The translations under genes and the position numbers were made by a program. A DNA stretch of 64,000 bases, from the NCBI RefSeq assembly GCF_010748935.1, contig NZ_CP048796.1:3165001-3229000 (forward strand), given 5' to 3'. The stretch's first letter is position 1, and each line of letters begins with the position of its first letter. This document shows positions 22,688-32,277 of the stretch, in pieces. This DNA is from Providencia vermicola (GTDB taxonomy: Bacteria > Pseudomonadota > Gammaproteobacteria > Enterobacterales > Enterobacteriaceae). A model generated the notes under the pieces. The model searched no databases and was not told the DNA's origin. It was given only the letters and a program-made list of their open reading frames with translations.

Positions 22688-22844
22688 TGGGTTTCATTTA
22701 TTCCACGAGATGAATGATATCCGCCTTCGCTACCAAATCGCAAGTAAAATTTATCTTTTAAGATATATTTTTAGGTGTCGAAATATTACTAAAGACGGAA
22801 AACAAAACCTTTAGAAGGGAAATTAATATAAAAATAAGGATGTT

Positions 22845-22875
22845 GAAGCACCTCTTTAATGATTAGAGGTGCTTC
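22845..22875 (-). terminator. Terminator downstream of macB
   Basis: The 11-base arms gaagcacctct and agaggtgcttc pair perfectly around a 9-base loop. On the minus strand a T-rich stretch (CCTTATTTTTA) follows a few bases later. It closes the macAB transcript, 24 bp past the macB stop. Confidence 0.8.
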
Positions 22876-22898
22876 ACAAATTTGAAAAAAGAGGGAAA

Positions 22899-24842
22899 TT
22901 ATTCTCTGGCTAACGCATCAATAGGGTTTAATCTAGCGGCACTTCTTGCAGGTAAGAACCCAAAAATAATACCGATCGCAGTCGAACACACAAATGCACT
23001 AATCAACGCGATTGGCTGAAAAACAAACTCCCAGCCAGGTAATGCCATTTGAGCAAGTAGGCTGATACCATAAGAAAGGGCTATGCCCATTCCTCCCCCC
23101 ATCAAACAGACGAGCACTGCCTCAATTAAAAATTGTTGCATCACATCACTCGTTCGTGCTCCTACAGCCATACGAATACCAATTTCTCGTGTGCGCTCTG
23201 TTACAGACACCAACATGATATTCATTACCCCAATCCCGCCAACAACCAGTGAAATAACAGCCACTAAGGTGAGAAATAGCTGCATCGTACGCGTGGTTTT
23301 TTCGGCGGTTTTCACTAGCGTGTCGATATTATAGGTAAAAATATCTTTTTTACCGTGTCGCAGTGTTAACAAACGAGTGATTTGTTGCTCTGCTACTTTG
23401 GCATCAATACCCTCTTTAACCCTAACAACAATACTATCCAAATAAGGTCGGTTTACGATTTTGCTATTGACGGTGGTATCAGGCAACCAAATCGATAATG
23501 AATTATCTGAACCAAAAATTGATTTTTGTTCCGCTAATACCCCAATCACCGTTGCTGGCATATTACCAATCAAAATAGTTTCACCAACCACTTGTTTCTG
23601 ATTAGGGAAAAAACGTCGTTTCGTATTAGCATCAATCACGACCACTTGAGCTCTACGTCTCACCATATCTTCAGTAAAGTTCATCCCCTCAGAAAATTTT
23701 TCGGCATAAACTTGAAAATAATCACGCCCAACGCCTAATAATCGTGCTGAAGCATCTAAATTACCTCGGCGTAATCGAGTTGATTGAGATAACTCACCAG
23801 ATACCGCTTGAACATAGGGCTGCTTCGCAATGGCATCAACATCGGCTGGTTTTAACGATTGCCGGTCTTGTGCATTATCGCTACCAAAATCCTCGCCTGG
23901 ATACACTGAGATGGTATTCGTACCAATTGATTTAATATCATTAAGTACCATTCCCTGTGCAGCATCCCCTATCACCATGATAGAGACGACTGACGCAATA
24001 CCAATAATAATGCCCAGCATCGTCAATAAGGTACGCATTTTATTCACGACCATGGCACGCCATGCCATTAACAGTGCTTCACTGAATCGGCCGTACATTT
24101 GTGACAAGGACATTTTTCTCGGGGCGGATTTTTTTAATCGCGGTGGTGCTGACGTTGTCACTGTTCCGGAATCACGAATGATTTCACCGTCTTTAATTTC
24201 AATGATGCGTTCAGCCTGCTGGGCCACTTTTGGATCATGAGTAACAATGATTACGGTGTGACCTTGTGCGCGCAGGTCTTTGAGGATTTTCATGACCTCT
24301 TCACCTGAATGGCTATCAAGAGCACCTGTAGGTTCGTCAGCAAGGATCACTTGACCGCCATTTATTAATGCTCGTGCAATACTGACTCGCTGTTGTTGCC
24401 CACCAGACAGCTGATTAGGCCGATATTCTGCGCGTTCTTTAAGCCCTAATTTGGCCAGTAATTCAATCGCTCTTTGACGTCGCTGTGTTTTGCCCACCCC
24501 CGCATAAACGGCTGGAACCTCAACATTTTGCTCCGCCGTTAAATGGCTTAACAAATGATAACGTTGAAAAATAAAACCAAAGTGCTCTCGACGCAATTCC
24601 GCTAACTGATTATTATCAAGCTGTGAAATTGTTTGTTGAGCAACGAAATACTCGCCTGAACTCGGCTTATCCAAACATCCAATGATATTCATTAATGTTG
24701 ATTTACCTGAGCCTGAAGCGCCAATAATGGCAACCATCTCCCCTGCTTCAATCTTTAGTGAGACGTCTTTCAGTACGGTAATTTCGGTTTCACCAGCGGG
24801 ATAACGTCGAGTTATCCCTTTCAGTTCTAATAAGGCCGACAT
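22899..24842 (-). CDS. macB: Macrolide export ABC transporter MacB
   Basis: A 647-residue inner-membrane subunit of the MacA-MacB-TolC pump, which exports macrolides, enterotoxin STII and lipopeptides. The N-terminal ATPase domain has Walker A (GASGSGKST, residues 41-49), the signature LSGGQQQR and Walker B (VILADEP). After a linker come one helix (about 275-300), a periplasmic MacB domain, and three helices at the C-terminus with the FtsX-like core. The ATG lies one base after the macA stop, so macA and macB are cotranscribed. TolC is not in the window. Confidence 0.97.
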   Translation of the reverse strand: MSALLELKGITRRYPAGETEITVLKDVSLKIEAGEMVAIIGASGSGKSTLMNIIGCLDKPSSGEYFVAQQTISQLDNNQLAELRREHFGFIFQRYHLLSHLTAEQNVEVPAVYAGVGKTQRRQRAIELLAKLGLKERAEYRPNQLSGGQQQRVSIARALINGGQVILADEPTGALDSHSGEEVMKILKDLRAQGHTVIIVTHDPKVAQQAERIIEIKDGEIIRDSGTVTTSAPPRLKKSAPRKMSLSQMYGRFSEALLMAWRAMVVNKMRTLLTMLGIIIGIASVVSIMVIGDAAQGMVLNDIKSIGTNTISVYPGEDFGSDNAQDRQSLKPADVDAIAKQPYVQAVSGELSQSTRLRRGNLDASARLLGVGRDYFQVYAEKFSEGMNFTEDMVRRRAQVVVIDANTKRRFFPNQKQVVGETILIGNMPATVIGVLAEQKSIFGSDNSLSIWLPDTTVNSKIVNRPYLDSIVVRVKEGIDAKVAEQQITRLLTLRHGKKDIFTYNIDTLVKTAEKTTRTMQLFLTLVAVISLVVGGIGVMNIMLVSVTERTREIGIRMAVGARTSDVMQQFLIEAVLVCLMGGGMGIALSYGISLLAQMALPGWEFVFQPIALISAFVCSTAIGIIFGFLPARSAARLNPIDALARE

Positions 24843-24843
24843 A

Positions 24844-25950
24844 TTAATCCACCGTGCTGCGACTAGTGATAACCTGTTCGCCTTCTTTTAAGCCATCAAT
24901 GACTTCAACATAAATATCATTGCGGCTACCAATTTTTATCTGGCGCTTCTCGGCATTTTCACCATTAAGGATCTCAACGTCATACACCTGCGGTGAAACT
25001 TCTGTGCCTAATGCCGACAAAGGTAAAAGCAGGACATCTTTATGTGATTCGAGATCAATTTGCACCTGTGCCGTCATTTGCAATTTCAGTAAATGCTGAG
25101 GATTAGGCACCTCAAAACGCGCGTAGTAAAAGATTGCATCATTAATTTTTTCAGGCGTCGGTAAAATATCTTTCAATACCCCTGAAAAGCGTTTATCGGG
25201 AGCACCTAATACGGTAAATGAGGCCGCTTGACCAGGCTTAAGATAAATCACATCAGCTTCTGATACTTCAGTCTTTACTAGCATGGTATCGAGATCAGCT
25301 AACGTTAAAATGGTAGGAGCCTCTTGCGCCGCTATCACCGTTTGACCTTGTAATGTTTTAATAAAGGTCACAATGCCATCCATTGGCGCGGTAATCTGCG
25401 TGTATTTAAGATTCGTTTTAGCGGTATCTAAAGTGGCTTGATTACGCTTAATCTGTGATTGATACGTTGCTACCTGTGCCTTTTTCACTTCAACATCTGT
25501 TTGCGCTTTATCTAAATCTTGTTTAGAAACCGCTTGAAGTTTGGATAGACTCAATTGGCGTTGGTAAGTCACCTCTGCTAAACGTAATTCCGCTTTTGCT
25601 AAGGCTAAATTAGATTCTAACTCATGAATCGTTTCTTGAGATTCGGTAACATCGTTTTGTGCTTTTTGGGGATCGATAACAGCAAGTAAATCGCCTTTTT
25701 TGACGTTATCGCCCTCTTTCACATACAAGGTTTGTAGTTGCCCGCTAACCTGCGCCCCAACATCAACTTTTCTGACCGCGTCCAGTTTCCCTGTTGCTTG
25801 AACTTGCTTATTTAAATCACCTCGCGTCACAGAAACTGTTTGAAAGACTTCTTTTTGTTCTCCCCCAAAAAATAACAATGCGATAACCATCAAAATCAAA
25901 ATTACTGATAAAGAAATCAGCCACTTTTTTTTACGTGAATTTGCTCTCAT
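24844..25950 (-). CDS. macA: Periplasmic adaptor subunit MacA
   Basis: A 368-residue membrane-fusion protein that links MacB to TolC. One N-terminal membrane anchor (about residues 9-28) is followed by a barrel-sandwich/lipoyl half motif (VGAQVSGQLQTLYV), a long coiled-coil hairpin (about 95-170), the second lipoyl half (TAPMDGIVTF) and beta-barrel domains. Length and order match E. coli MacA (371). It is first in the macAB operon and 81 bp after ybjD. Confidence 0.96.
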   Translation of the reverse strand: MRANSRKKKWLISLSVILILMVIALLFFGGEQKEVFQTVSVTRGDLNKQVQATGKLDAVRKVDVGAQVSGQLQTLYVKEGDNVKKGDLLAVIDPQKAQNDVTESQETIHELESNLALAKAELRLAEVTYQRQLSLSKLQAVSKQDLDKAQTDVEVKKAQVATYQSQIKRNQATLDTAKTNLKYTQITAPMDGIVTFIKTLQGQTVIAAQEAPTILTLADLDTMLVKTEVSEADVIYLKPGQAASFTVLGAPDKRFSGVLKDILPTPEKINDAIFYYARFEVPNPQHLLKLQMTAQVQIDLESHKDVLLLPLSALGTEVSPQVYDVEILNGENAEKRQIKIGSRNDIYVEVIDGLKEGEQVITSRSTVD

Positions 25951-25976
25951 TCAATCCATACCTATAACAATAAAGA

Positions 25977-25993
25977 GAGGGCTACGCCCCCTC
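25977..25993 (-). terminator. Possible terminator of ybjD
   Basis: A short GC-rich stem (gaggg / ccctc) with a seven-base loop. On the minus strand it is followed by TCTTTATTG. It lies between the ybjD stop and the macA start, so it may separate the two transcripts only partly. Confidence 0.4.
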
Positions 25994-26031
25994 AAAAATT
26001 CACTCTCTTCAAAACCTGCTTATGATGTTAC

Positions 26032-27696
26032 TTAGTAAGCTTTCCCCCTCGCTAGCCACGCGACTCGTGAAAACATGCTTTTGAGTTGTGATGGTATTGA
26101 GTCGGGCCCTAATTCTGCCGCGCGGTTAACAATGGCTATCGCAAGGTCAGGTTTTGAGGCTTTTGAAATCGCTTTAATAATCACTCGTCGCGTGGACACT
26201 TTTGCGTTATCAGGGATCCCCGATATTTCGTGGTAAAGATGTCCAAAGCCTTCACGATACAAGAAATGCTCCATATCGGGTGCGGGTAACCGTGTTAATC
26301 GGTCGCGCTCTGTATCATGCATTTTTTCAGCAAAACTAATCGCCGTTGCCGCATATTTTTTGCCTGCTTCGTCACCATCAACCAATGTATGCCATTCTAT
26401 ACCCATTCCATTGGCAAACTTTAACAAAGGCTTAAGACCACTTTGTGCAAATTCAATCACCTTGATCCCTTCGGTTTCAAAGTAATAATTACATTGTCTG
26501 GCTAACTCATTCATCAACCAAATTTCAGTTTCTCCTTCCACCAGTAACCAACAGCGAGCAAACATTGCAGAAGGCCGGTTAAAACGGATATGAAAGGAGA
26601 TTTTACGAATTTCTTCTGCGGATAACTCATTCTCTCGTAAACGGTAAGCAGAGACTTTGCCGGAATCCCGTACTAAACGGCAAATATTTTCAATGGGAAC
26701 CTGTGATAAAAGCTCCCCTGAGTTTGTTGTCGTAAGACGTTGTAGCGAAAAAAGATTTAACAGCCCCCAAGCAATCGACAACATAATCGGGTGTAATCGT
26801 GTCTCAGGGTCTTCGACAATGACGAGAGGCCGAGCATACTTATCCAGTTGCATATTGCCTTTTGATTGTAGCAGAGAAGAAAACATTCCTAATATAATCA
26901 ACCGGATATTACGTTGATTGGGTTTAGCAATAATGCGGCTGATATTATCTAAGGCCTGCCAACCACGTTTGCGGGGCTCAATTTTAATCGTTTCATTCTT
27001 TTCTTGAAACATGAATGCGCTTTGCCCAGCAAAATAATGGCTGAGTAATTGCTGCATTGCATCAACGCCTTCAACTAACTCTTCATCGCTCAGCCTTTGT
27101 GGGTTATTGATCAAGGCTCGCGTCAGTTCTTCCATACGTACATTAAAAATATCACGAACTTCTTTTTCACCTGACACAATGGTCTCGGTGTTTAATGAGG
27201 GGAGAAAACGGGCGTCACGTAAACGGATAACAGGGTATAAACGAATAATTTCTTTAATATACTTACCGACATTATCCAAAGATAACTTGTTTCCTCCCGC
27301 ATTAAGGAAACTACGATCAACACTAATGCTTCCATCGTCATTTAATACTGCACTAACACGATAAAAAATATGTTTTAAATCATCACCATTATCGACCCAA
27401 ACAGAACTAAGATGACGAAAACGAAATGAACGATGGCGTCCGGGCCGATTTTCACAAAATTTAAGCACTATCTGTAATGAACGAAACCGCGAAGTGTCAT
27501 CGCCCGTTGGATGATAAAAGTCGTGCTTATTAAACTGATAATGTTCCTGTTCTGGTGAAAGTAAGAGAGTCAATGCATCTAAAAGACTCGACTTTCCCCA
27601 CGAGTTTTCACCTACTAAAACCGTATTTTTATTCAAAGCTAATGAGAGCCGGTTAATCCCTCTAAAACCGTATATTTCCACACGTTCCAGATACAT
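26032..27696 (-). CDS. ybjD: OLD-family ATP-dependent nuclease-like protein YbjD
   Basis: 554 residues, against 552 in E. coli YbjD, with close similarity throughout. The N-terminal ABC-type ATPase has Walker A (GENSWGKSS, residues 29-37) and a split Walker B region (VIVEDPETRLHP). The C-terminal Toprim domain carries LLVEGETE and LVDGDEAGKK, the acidic metal-binding motifs of OLD nucleases. The cellular role is not known; class 2 OLD relatives act in DNA repair or phage defence. It neighbours macAB and lysO, as in E. coli, and lacks the UvrD-like partner helicase of Gabija-type systems. Confidence 0.92.
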   Translation of the reverse strand: MYLERVEIYGFRGINRLSLALNKNTVLVGENSWGKSSLLDALTLLLSPEQEHYQFNKHDFYHPTGDDTSRFRSLQIVLKFCENRPGRHRSFRFRHLSSVWVDNGDDLKHIFYRVSAVLNDDGSISVDRSFLNAGGNKLSLDNVGKYIKEIIRLYPVIRLRDARFLPSLNTETIVSGEKEVRDIFNVRMEELTRALINNPQRLSDEELVEGVDAMQQLLSHYFAGQSAFMFQEKNETIKIEPRKRGWQALDNISRIIAKPNQRNIRLIILGMFSSLLQSKGNMQLDKYARPLVIVEDPETRLHPIMLSIAWGLLNLFSLQRLTTTNSGELLSQVPIENICRLVRDSGKVSAYRLRENELSAEEIRKISFHIRFNRPSAMFARCWLLVEGETEIWLMNELARQCNYYFETEGIKVIEFAQSGLKPLLKFANGMGIEWHTLVDGDEAGKKYAATAISFAEKMHDTERDRLTRLPAPDMEHFLYREGFGHLYHEISGIPDNAKVSTRRVIIKAISKASKPDLAIAIVNRAAELGPDSIPSQLKSMFSRVAWLARGKAY

Positions 27697-28152
27697 ACAC
27701 CCTCTCCTTGCTATTCACTATTTTTAGAGCTTACCTTATTAACCGATAGACTGACTATAAGAGTGCTCAAAAATTAAATATATTTACATCAATATATACT
27801 CTAAATAATTCGACACGTAGTAAAACAGTAGATAAATGGATTGGAAAAGCATGTAGAGCCAAATCGCTAACAAAAATGCAGGTAGTCAACCATTCAATAC
27901 ACTTGTAGTATACCGAGTATAGCGAACCATATTGAGCATCTATTTTTAGTGTTATAAAATAGTTAAACTTTATTTTTTAGTCTTTTTATCCTATTTTTTA
28001 TCGATAGCTAGAGAAAAAGACGTTGCTGTAATAGTTGTTGTAATAAAAGTATTTGGCCTGCTGTTATAAAAACAGGATACAGGCAAAATCATTTTAAAAT
28101 ATAATAATGATTATATAACTCCTTGTTAATGGGATAAATTTAAGGATGCAAA
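27697..28152. promoter_or_regulatory. Divergent ybjD-lysO intergenic region with a leader hairpin
   Basis: 456 AT-rich bases that must carry both promoters. A hairpin at 28056-28084 (outer gcctg/caggc, inner ctgtt/aacag, with a four-base bulge on the 3' side) ends 68 bp before the lysO ATG and is probably in its leader. E. coli lysO is controlled by ArgP; I could not mark an ArgP site by eye. No credible gene is present. Confidence 0.5.
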
Positions 28153-29052
28153 ATGTATTCAGGACTACTCATTATTTTACTACCGTTAACACTAGGTTAT
28201 CTTATCCCTATAAAAAATAAAAAGATCTTAGATATTACCCATCGTGCATTAAATTCAATGGTATATATCATTTTATTTTTAATGGGGGTTACACTCGCCT
28301 TACTTGAAAACTTAAGTGTTCACCTCTTTTCCATTTTAATCTACGCACTAACATTTTTTGGTTGTATCTTTTCGCTCAACCTGATTTCACTCTTGCTATT
28401 AGATAAGCTTGATCCTTGGAAAATTCCAAAGCATAAACAAGAAAAACCGCCTTCACGTATCAAGATGGTTTTCGAATCACTCCAGCTATGTGGTGTTTTG
28501 TTAATCGGTTTCTTGGTCGGCTTAACCGGCTTTGATTTTCTTCACTATGCCGATAAAGGTAGCCAAATAGCTTTAATGGCCCTATTACTCTTAGTTGGCT
28601 TGCAACTACGTAACAGTGGCATGAGTATTAAACAGATATTAGTTAACCGTCGTGGTACAACGATTGCCTTTGTAATGGCCGTCAGTGCACTCGCAGGTGG
28701 TGCTATTGCTGCAATATTATTGGGTCTACCGGTCAAAATGGGACTGGCATTAGCCTCAGGTTTTGGCTGGTATTCCTTAACGGGTATCGTATTAACCGAT
28801 GCTTACGGCCCTGTTATGGGAAGTGCCGCGTTCTTTAATGACCTTGCTCGTGAACTTGCCGCAATTATGCTAATTCCTCTAATGATTAATCGCTACCGTT
28901 CTACGGCTTTAGGGATATGTGGCTCCACGTCAATGGATTTTACACTTCCCGTTCTCCAGCGTAGTGGAGGGGTTTCTATTGTTCCCGCAGCGATTGTTCA
29001 TGGCTTCGTGCTGAGTCTCGTTACCCCTATCTTAATGGCCTTCTTTACCTAA
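28153..29052 (+). CDS. lysO: L-lysine exporter LysO
   Basis: A 299-residue inner-membrane protein that exports lysine and its toxic analogue thialysine. About eight hydrophobic segments are visible, with the DUF340 hallmarks LVGLQLRNSG, ASGFGWYSLTG and AAFFNDLARELAAI. The C-terminus contains SMDFTLPVLQRSGG, typical of the family. ATG 28153 follows AAGGAT. It stands alone, divergent from ybjD. Confidence 0.93.
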   Translation: MYSGLLIILLPLTLGYLIPIKNKKILDITHRALNSMVYIILFLMGVTLALLENLSVHLFSILIYALTFFGCIFSLNLISLLLLDKLDPWKIPKHKQEKPPSRIKMVFESLQLCGVLLIGFLVGLTGFDFLHYADKGSQIALMALLLLVGLQLRNSGMSIKQILVNRRGTTIAFVMAVSALAGGAIAAILLGLPVKMGLALASGFGWYSLTGIVLTDAYGPVMGSAAFFNDLARELAAIMLIPLMINRYRSTALGICGSTSMDFTLPVLQRSGGVSIVPAAIVHGFVLSLVTPILMAFFT

Positions 29053-29194
29053 CCCCCTTTTTCTTTATATCCACCTGCTTATTCATGACTAAGTGAATAA
29101 GCAGGTATCCTAAAATGACGATATTTAACAGCGCTTTACATAAGTAGAATTTCAGTCACAATAGCGTTAGATGAGTGCGAAATAGGAAACCAAC

Positions 29195-30670
29195 ATGAGT
29201 GAAAAACAACGTATTTTAGTCTTGGGAGCGAGTGGCTATATCGGGCAGAATTTAATCCCTGAATTAATTAAACAAGGCCATCAAGTGACAGCAGCAGCAA
29301 GACGTGTAGATTGGATGCTCTCCCAAGGTTGGCAAGACACGCAATGCATCTATGTTGATTTACAAGATCCTGAAACACTCAATGATATTATGCAGGAAAT
29401 CGATATTGTCTATTTCCTCGTTCATAGCATGGCGGATCAAGCCAATCTCATTGAACGTGAACGCACTGCGGCACGTCATGTTCAGCAAGCGCTTGATGAA
29501 TCTAATGTAAAACATGTCATTTATCTTAGTTCATTACAGCATGGTCATAGTTATTCACAGCATTTAATCTCTCGCCGTTTAACCGGAGAGATCCTGCGCG
29601 AAAGCAAAGTGCCTGTCACCGAAATTCGCTCGGCTATCATTGTTGGCTCGGGTTCCGCCGCCTTTGAAATCATGCGTGATATGGTTTACAACTTAGCCAT
29701 TTTGACTCCGCCACGTTGGGTTCGCTCAAAATCATCACCAATCGCATTGAGTAATATCCTTTATTATTTAACTGAATTCGCAAAACTGCCTGTCACGGAA
29801 GATCATATCTATGATGCCGGTGGCCCAGAATATATGAGCTACCAAGAATTATTTAAACGCTTTATCAAAATCAGCGGCAAACGTCGGTTACTGATCCCTA
29901 TTCCCATTCCAATCAGTATGATTTCGGTACATTTCATTAGTCTAATCACTTCAGTACCACCTTCCATTGCGAAAGAGTTGATCCAAGGCCTACAACATGA
30001 TCTGCCAGCAGATGATAAAGCGCTACGCCAATTGATACCACAAACGTTAGTTTCATTTGATGATGCTGTCAGAATGACTTTGTCTCAAGAAGCCGATGCG
30101 ATCGATAATGCAGATTGGGGATACGATCCTGAAGTTAAAAAACGTTGGCGCCCAGGTTATGGTTTTTATCCTAAACAAGCAGGTTTTACCCTCGGTACCT
30201 CCGCCAGCACAGAATCTTTATGGCACGTCGTACAACAAATTGGGGGGAAAGATGGCTACTTTTATGCCAATGCCCTTTGGAAGACCCGTGCGATTATGGA
30301 TGACATGATGCTAAACAAGGTGAAATATGGTCGGCCTGATCGCGAAGAACTTCAGCTAGGTGATGAGATCGATGGCTGGAGAGTGATTAATATCGAACCA
30401 GAAAAACAGCTTAGTTTATTATTTGGTATGAAAGCCCCAGGTTTAGGCCGTCTCACCTTTACGATTCATGATACCGGAAGTCGCCGTTCAATTGATGTAC
30501 GTGCTTGGTGGCATCCTGCTGGCTTCAGTGGATTACTGTATTGGTTCGCCATGATGCCAGCACATTTATTTATTTTTAAAGGAATGGCAAAACGCATCAG
30601 TGAGCTGGCTTTTGAACGCGATAAACAGCGTGCTCATAAACCACAAACAGAGCAATTATCTTCAAAATAA
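29195..30670 (+). CDS. ybjT: NAD(P)-binding DUF2867 oxidoreductase-like protein YbjT
   Basis: 491 residues (E. coli 476). The N-terminus has an extended SDR-type Rossmann fold with GASGYIG at residues 11-17. The DUF2867 domain fills the C-terminal third (APGLGRLTF, VRAWWHPAGF), ending with a hydrophobic segment (LLYWFAMMPAHLFIF) that may anchor it to the membrane. ATG 29195 follows AGGA. The function is uncharacterised. In E. coli the gene also lies close to lysO and art. Confidence 0.9.
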   Translation: MSEKQRILVLGASGYIGQNLIPELIKQGHQVTAAARRVDWMLSQGWQDTQCIYVDLQDPETLNDIMQEIDIVYFLVHSMADQANLIERERTAARHVQQALDESNVKHVIYLSSLQHGHSYSQHLISRRLTGEILRESKVPVTEIRSAIIVGSGSAAFEIMRDMVYNLAILTPPRWVRSKSSPIALSNILYYLTEFAKLPVTEDHIYDAGGPEYMSYQELFKRFIKISGKRRLLIPIPIPISMISVHFISLITSVPPSIAKELIQGLQHDLPADDKALRQLIPQTLVSFDDAVRMTLSQEADAIDNADWGYDPEVKKRWRPGYGFYPKQAGFTLGTSASTESLWHVVQQIGGKDGYFYANALWKTRAIMDDMMLNKVKYGRPDREELQLGDEIDGWRVINIEPEKQLSLLFGMKAPGLGRLTFTIHDTGSRRSIDVRAWWHPAGFSGLLYWFAMMPAHLFIFKGMAKRISELAFERDKQRAHKPQTEQLSSK

Positions 30671-30711
30671 TCATTGATTGAAGATAAAAACCAAATTTTT
30701 ATGCATACAAT

Positions 30712-30729
30712 ATTGCATAAATATGCTTA
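30712..30729. promoter_or_regulatory. Candidate ARG box upstream of artP
   Basis: The 18-bp stretch attgcataaatatgctta has a gcata-aa-tatgc core and matches 15 of 18 positions of the ArgR consensus WNTGAATWWWWATTCANW. It lies 46-63 bp before the artP ATG. E. coli art genes are ArgR-repressed. No convincing second box is adjacent. Confidence 0.4.
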
Positions 30730-30774
30730 CAGGATTAATATCTGTGTCAATTAAACAAGGTATTATTGGTAAGC

Positions 30775-31503
30775 ATGAGCATTCAATTAAAAAATATAAA
30801 CTGTTTTTACGGCTCTCATCAGGCACTTTTTGATATTAACTTAGAGTGCCCAGCCGGAGAAACCATGGTGTTACTCGGTCCTAGCGGCGCTGGTAAAAGC
30901 TCTTTATTACGCGTGTTAAATCTGCTCGAGATGCCACGTTCAGGTTTGCTTAACATTGCAGGTCAGCAATTTGACTTTGCATCTACACCCGATGCCAAGG
31001 CGATCCGTGCATTGCGCCAAAATGTAGGTATGGTATTTCAACAATACAACTTGTGGCCACATTTGACCGTTTTAGATAACCTTATTGAAGCACCATGCCG
31101 AGTTTTAAAGCTGTCACGTCAAGAAGCAAAAGCCAAAGCGGAGAAATTGCTAGAGCGTTTACGCCTAACACAATTCGCAACACGTTTTCCGTTACATTTA
31201 TCGGGTGGTCAACAACAACGTGTTGCCATTGCCCGTGCACTGATGATGGAACCCCAAGTGCTGCTATTTGATGAACCTACTGCGGCACTTGATCCTGAAA
31301 TTACGGCACAAGTTGTCGATATTATTCGGGAATTGTCAGCAACAGGAATTACACAGGTTATCGTTACTCATGAAGTAGAGATCGCCCGTAAAGCCGCTAG
31401 CCGTGTGGTGTATATGGAAAACGGCCATATTGTTGAACAAGGGGATGCTAGCCACTTCACTGCTCCTCAAACTCAAGCATTTGCAAACTATCTGTCACAT
31501 TAA
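30775..31503 (+). CDS. artP: Arginine ABC transporter ATPase ArtP
   Basis: A 242-residue ATPase that powers arginine uptake through ArtQM. The start is ATG 30775 ([13 protein letters not shown]), identical in position to E. coli; a TTG three codons earlier is not needed. Walker A is GPSGAGKSS (35-43), the signature is LSGGQQQR and Walker B is LLFDEP. The tail KNYLSH-type ending is conserved as ANYLSH. It is the first gene of artP-artI-artQ-artM, with 18 bp to the next gene. Confidence 0.97.
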   Translation: MSIQLKNINCFYGSHQALFDINLECPAGETMVLLGPSGAGKSSLLRVLNLLEMPRSGLLNIAGQQFDFASTPDAKAIRALRQNVGMVFQQYNLWPHLTVLDNLIEAPCRVLKLSRQEAKAKAEKLLERLRLTQFATRFPLHLSGGQQQRVAIARALMMEPQVLLFDEPTAALDPEITAQVVDIIRELSATGITQVIVTHEVEIARKAASRVVYMENGHIVEQGDASHFTAPQTQAFANYLSH

Positions 31504-31521
31504 TAGATATAGGATTAAGCA

Positions 31522-32265
31522 ATGAAAAAAATGATATTAGCTGCACTACTTGGCGCTGTAACCTTATCTGCAACTGCGGCGGAAAAAGAGACTATCCGTT
31601 TTGCAACAGAAGCAACATACGCACCATTTGAAATGTTCGATAAAAATAACCAAATCGTTGGCTTTGATGTTGATTTGGCAAATGCTATGTGTGAAAAAAT
31701 GAATGCGACATGCACATTTACTCACCAATCCTTCGATAGCTTGATCCCAAGTCTAAAATTCCGTCGTTTTGAAGCATTAATGGCAGGAATAGATATTACG
31801 CCAGATCGTCAAAAACAAGTTGATTTCACGGATACTTACTATCCTAACTCAGCCGAATTTATCGCCATTAAAGAGAAGGTTTCTTCGGTCGATCAACTGC
31901 AAGGTAAAAAAATTGGTGTACAAAACGGAACAACTCACCAAAAATACATCATGGAACAACATAAAGGTATGACAACTGTGCCTTATGATAACTATCAATC
32001 TGCCATTCTTGACCTACAAAATGGCCGTATTGATGCCGTGTTTGGCGATACTGCGGTTGCCGACGAATGGCTAAAAGCTAAAGGTAACGAAAACTTAGCA
32101 CCTGTTGGTGAAAAAGTCACAGACCCACAATACTTCGGCATTGGTCTCGGTATTGCAGTACGTAAAGGTAATAAAGAGTTATTAGATAAAATGAATAAGG
32201 CACTCGCAGAAGTCAAAGCAGATGGTACTTATGACGTTATCTATAAAAAATGGTTTGAACAATAA
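31522..32265 (+). CDS. artI: Arginine-binding periplasmic protein ArtI/ArtJ type
   Basis: 247 residues, with a signal peptide cut after ...SATAA. The SBP_bac_3 fold is evident from FATEATYAPFE, GFDVDLANAMC, SFDSLIPSLKFR and NGTTHQKYI. The position second in the operon, and the TIRFATEA start of the mature chain, favour ArtI over ArtJ. E. coli has both; here only one copy is present, so it may serve both roles. Confidence 0.9.
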   Translation: MKKMILAALLGAVTLSATAAEKETIRFATEATYAPFEMFDKNNQIVGFDVDLANAMCEKMNATCTFTHQSFDSLIPSLKFRRFEALMAGIDITPDRQKQVDFTDTYYPNSAEFIAIKEKVSSVDQLQGKKIGVQNGTTHQKYIMEQHKGMTTVPYDNYQSAILDLQNGRIDAVFGDTAVADEWLKAKGNENLAPVGEKVTDPQYFGIGLGIAVRKGNKELLDKMNKALAEVKADGTYDVIYKKWFEQ

Positions 32266-32277
32266 TCGATACTGTTA

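Noticed and set aside
26032-27696. Gabija-like defence system.
   Set aside because: There is only an OLD-type gene with its E. coli neighbours; the helicase partner is absent.
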